Below are positions 61,901 to 64,000 of a stretch of DNA of 64,000 bases, piece by piece. How positions within the stretch are numbered: position 1 is the first letter of the stretch; every line of letters starts with the position of its first letter. The position numbers were made by a program, and so were the translations under genes. The DNA is taken from assembly GCA_013399115.1 (NCBI GenBank), contig VXAA01001406.1:132525-196524 (forward strand), given 5' to 3'. The notes under the pieces are model-generated. The model was not told where the DNA came from. It did no database searches and saw only the letters and a program-made list of their open reading frames with translations. This DNA is from Anseranas semipalmata. Lineage: Eukaryota; Chordata; Aves; Anseriformes; Anseranatidae.

Positions 61901-64000
61901 ATGAAAGTACTTTTGCATGATCAGGCCAGGATAAAATTGGGTGGTTACTATAACCAACAATTCACTTAGCCTTAGAGAATTCAACTGCATTGATGTCTCA
62001 TGGAAACAGAAATATCTTCCCTATAGCCAGACGGTCAAATTGCAATTCCCCTGTTTACAAAGCAGTTCCCCAATATAATTTTCAGTTTCTACATGGCTGA
62101 GAACTCCAAAAAGGTCTTTTTAGGAGTCATCCTACATTTCATGTTTAGTGGTCAGATTGAAGTTTGGGTGGCAGTAATGGCACACCTAGGCTTTTCAAAT
62201 TCCTCTTAGGAACCACAGAGCTACTCCTAGGAGCCGTGACTGTGGCTTTGTCGATATGCCTGTAGGCATGAGTTTATATTATAGGCTTATAGATTTATAG
62301 ATTTGAATAATGCCCGTCAGATAAAAGACCATTAGTCAATACAAGATGTTAAGAACTGATCAAACCACTTAACTAATTCTCCAGTGGCATCTCCCCAGTA
62401 TTGATCTAGTTTTGGATTAAGTGAAATGTATTTACATCAAATTCTGTTACCACATGACTTTTAAAATCTTAATCTCAAAGATTCCCAACAAATGTTGGGA
62501 AAGCAAAAAAGATCTACAAAAAGACCTTCGATCCCTTCGATCATAAGCCCAAAAACATTTCAGTACTTTTTCCTCTTAGAAAAAAGAGCAAAAGTATACC
62601 CCCAAATTCATGGATTCTCTATCTTNTAGGAAAAAAAATATTGTGCCAGTGAACAGACACCTGGTGTAGCACATTAGCCAACTAGGAAAATGAACCCTGA
62701 TTAACCGTGGTCATGGGGGCTCTTTTCTGCCTTCTTAGAACTCCATTTCTGGTTTGGAAATTTCCAATTCTAATACCCTAGAAAATGTTAGGAGTCAAAA
62801 AAGTCTAAAAGACGTTATGTTTCCTTCCCTGCTATTCTCTCACTTTATTTAGTCAGAGACTGATGCCAGTAATTCAAATAAACAGAAATAAAAACCTGCC
62901 TACAAAACATCCGAGATCCCCAGAGCCCTGTAGGTAAATCAGTCTTAAAAAACTAAAGCTGACAATTCCACATGGCTCCAGAGCCGCACAAGAACTAGAA
63001 AAACTATTTTTTCCCCTTTGTAAATCAGTTTAAGGTCAGAGTATGCTACTTCACTTGAAAATTTCAATCCTAAAAAAGGAAGTGTCAGAAAGAGTATTAA
63101 TCCTACCCACTGATTATTGCAGAAGACATGCTGTTATGGGTACTCTCTGTCCTTTCCTGGTTTTTGGCTGCTGCTAGCTGCCCTTGTTTTTGTTGCTGGA
63201 ATATAGCTTTATCATAGGAGCTTGCTGTGTTATAGTGCTGCTTCCTACTGGTGTGCTCTTGTTTCATTTCTTCAGTTATAGTCTAATGTTTATGCCATTT
63301 GCAATATGTGAATGGAAACTGAAACCAGGGCATGAAATACATCAACAATATAGGTAAAACTATAAATCTATACCTTCTTTTATTTCCCTACTTCTTCTTT
63401 ACTATCCTCATATTTACTTTATTTTGTTACAGCAATGTACTGCATTTGTGTTTACCCCAAAAGAGTTTAAACAGTTGGGAACCCTTTTGTTAACTAAGGA
63501 AATAGGAATGTTTTTTTGCAGGCAGAGCAAGTGTTTTTCCATCCAGCACTATCTTCACAACCTCATGATGTCTTTGACAGATGAGGTTATTCATTTCCCT
63601 GTCATCTCCAGTGTGGGCTACTTAGGGTTATTATGATATTTTGGTCAGAGGCATGACTTTTACCAGCACAACTACATAGCTGAAACCTATAGGAAGAATG
63701 CAGCTGAAAAAAAAGCAGATATGATGTTCTGCTTTTCATATGGTATTGGAATACTTTGATATAAACACTTCGCTGCCATATAACTTCTTCTACACTTTAG
63801 AAGATAGTTGGAGCAGTACAATTTCTAGATGAAAACATGGCCCAAATGGCTTTTTCACAATTTGTTCTAAACCCAGTTGGCTCTCCTGGCCAATGCAGAA
63901 TTGTAATTCAGTTCTATTATGTATATAATTTGGTTTAAGTGTTTTCTTAAAAAATAAATGTATTTAAAACCCTGAGTTAATTTGAAATTAAGTGCTTTAC
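58951..64000. other. Intergenic; nothing recognised
   Basis: AT-rich DNA. A possible weak MIR-like trace occurs at about 61085-61160 (ACTATGTGAGGTAGATG...AGTCCCCCACCTG) and a small AT-rich duplication at 61328-61369. One ambiguous base lies at 62626. No exon-like block was recognised on either strand. Confidence 0.5.
61328..61369. repeat. Imperfect AT-rich direct duplication
   Basis: GTGTTTTTATATATATAAA is followed directly by a slightly longer copy, GTGTTTTTATTT then AAATATATAAA with overlap. Confidence 0.7.

Noticed and set aside
62626..62626. Single N as a possible breakpoint
   Set aside because: Sequence on both sides looks continuous and no repeat is interrupted, so this may be only an ambiguous base call.
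1..64000. CRISPR array, prophage, operon or bacterial island
   Set aside because: No regularly spaced direct repeats, no dense coding and no ribosome-binding-site-linked frames. The spliced gene and LINEs are clearly vertebrate.

Overview
This is a vertebrate nuclear window, almost certainly from a bird. It is AT-rich and has a low gene density. It carries one five-exon gene with GT-AG introns, several chicken-repeat-1 (CR1) LINE fragments of different ages, an avian-type retroviral LTR fragment, a MIR-like SINE fossil and many simple repeats. I see nothing bacterial, viral or CRISPR-like. The LTR resembles a family I associate with non-galliform birds, but that is recall, not a search.

The only gene I can support is KCNK5 (TASK-2), a two-pore-domain, pH-gated K+ channel, on the minus strand. 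All five coding exons are present: exon 1 near 47335-47520, exon 2 near 18144-18255, exon 3 at 16594-16760, exon 4 at 15477-15645 and exon 5 at 13818-14638. Intron 1 is about 29 kb and the other three are 0.8-1.4 kb. Spliced in phase, they give 484 residues with both selectivity filters, the N77 glycosylation sequon, the R224 and K245 positions known as pH sensors, and a long acidic C-terminal tail. The 5' end lies in a CpG island that runs into a 449-base assembly gap (47630-48078), so the promoter and most of the 5' UTR are missing.

Layout: 1-11228 is sequence downstream of KCNK5, with an old CR1 remnant at about 958-1660 and no convincing gene. About 11229-13817 is the likely 3' UTR. 13818-47520 is KCNK5, whose large first intron holds a CR1 copy cut off at a single N, a retroviral LTR fragment, a MIR-like fossil and several microsatellites. 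47630-48078 is the gap. 48079-64000 is upstream intergenic DNA with a 43-bp tandem duplication, a long compound microsatellite and a CR1 tail.

I did not find a new biological system. The points most worth a second look are the acidic expansion in the channel's tail, the missing promoter, the CR1 that stops at an N, and an unassigned membrane-like open frame near 3.8-4.2 kb.
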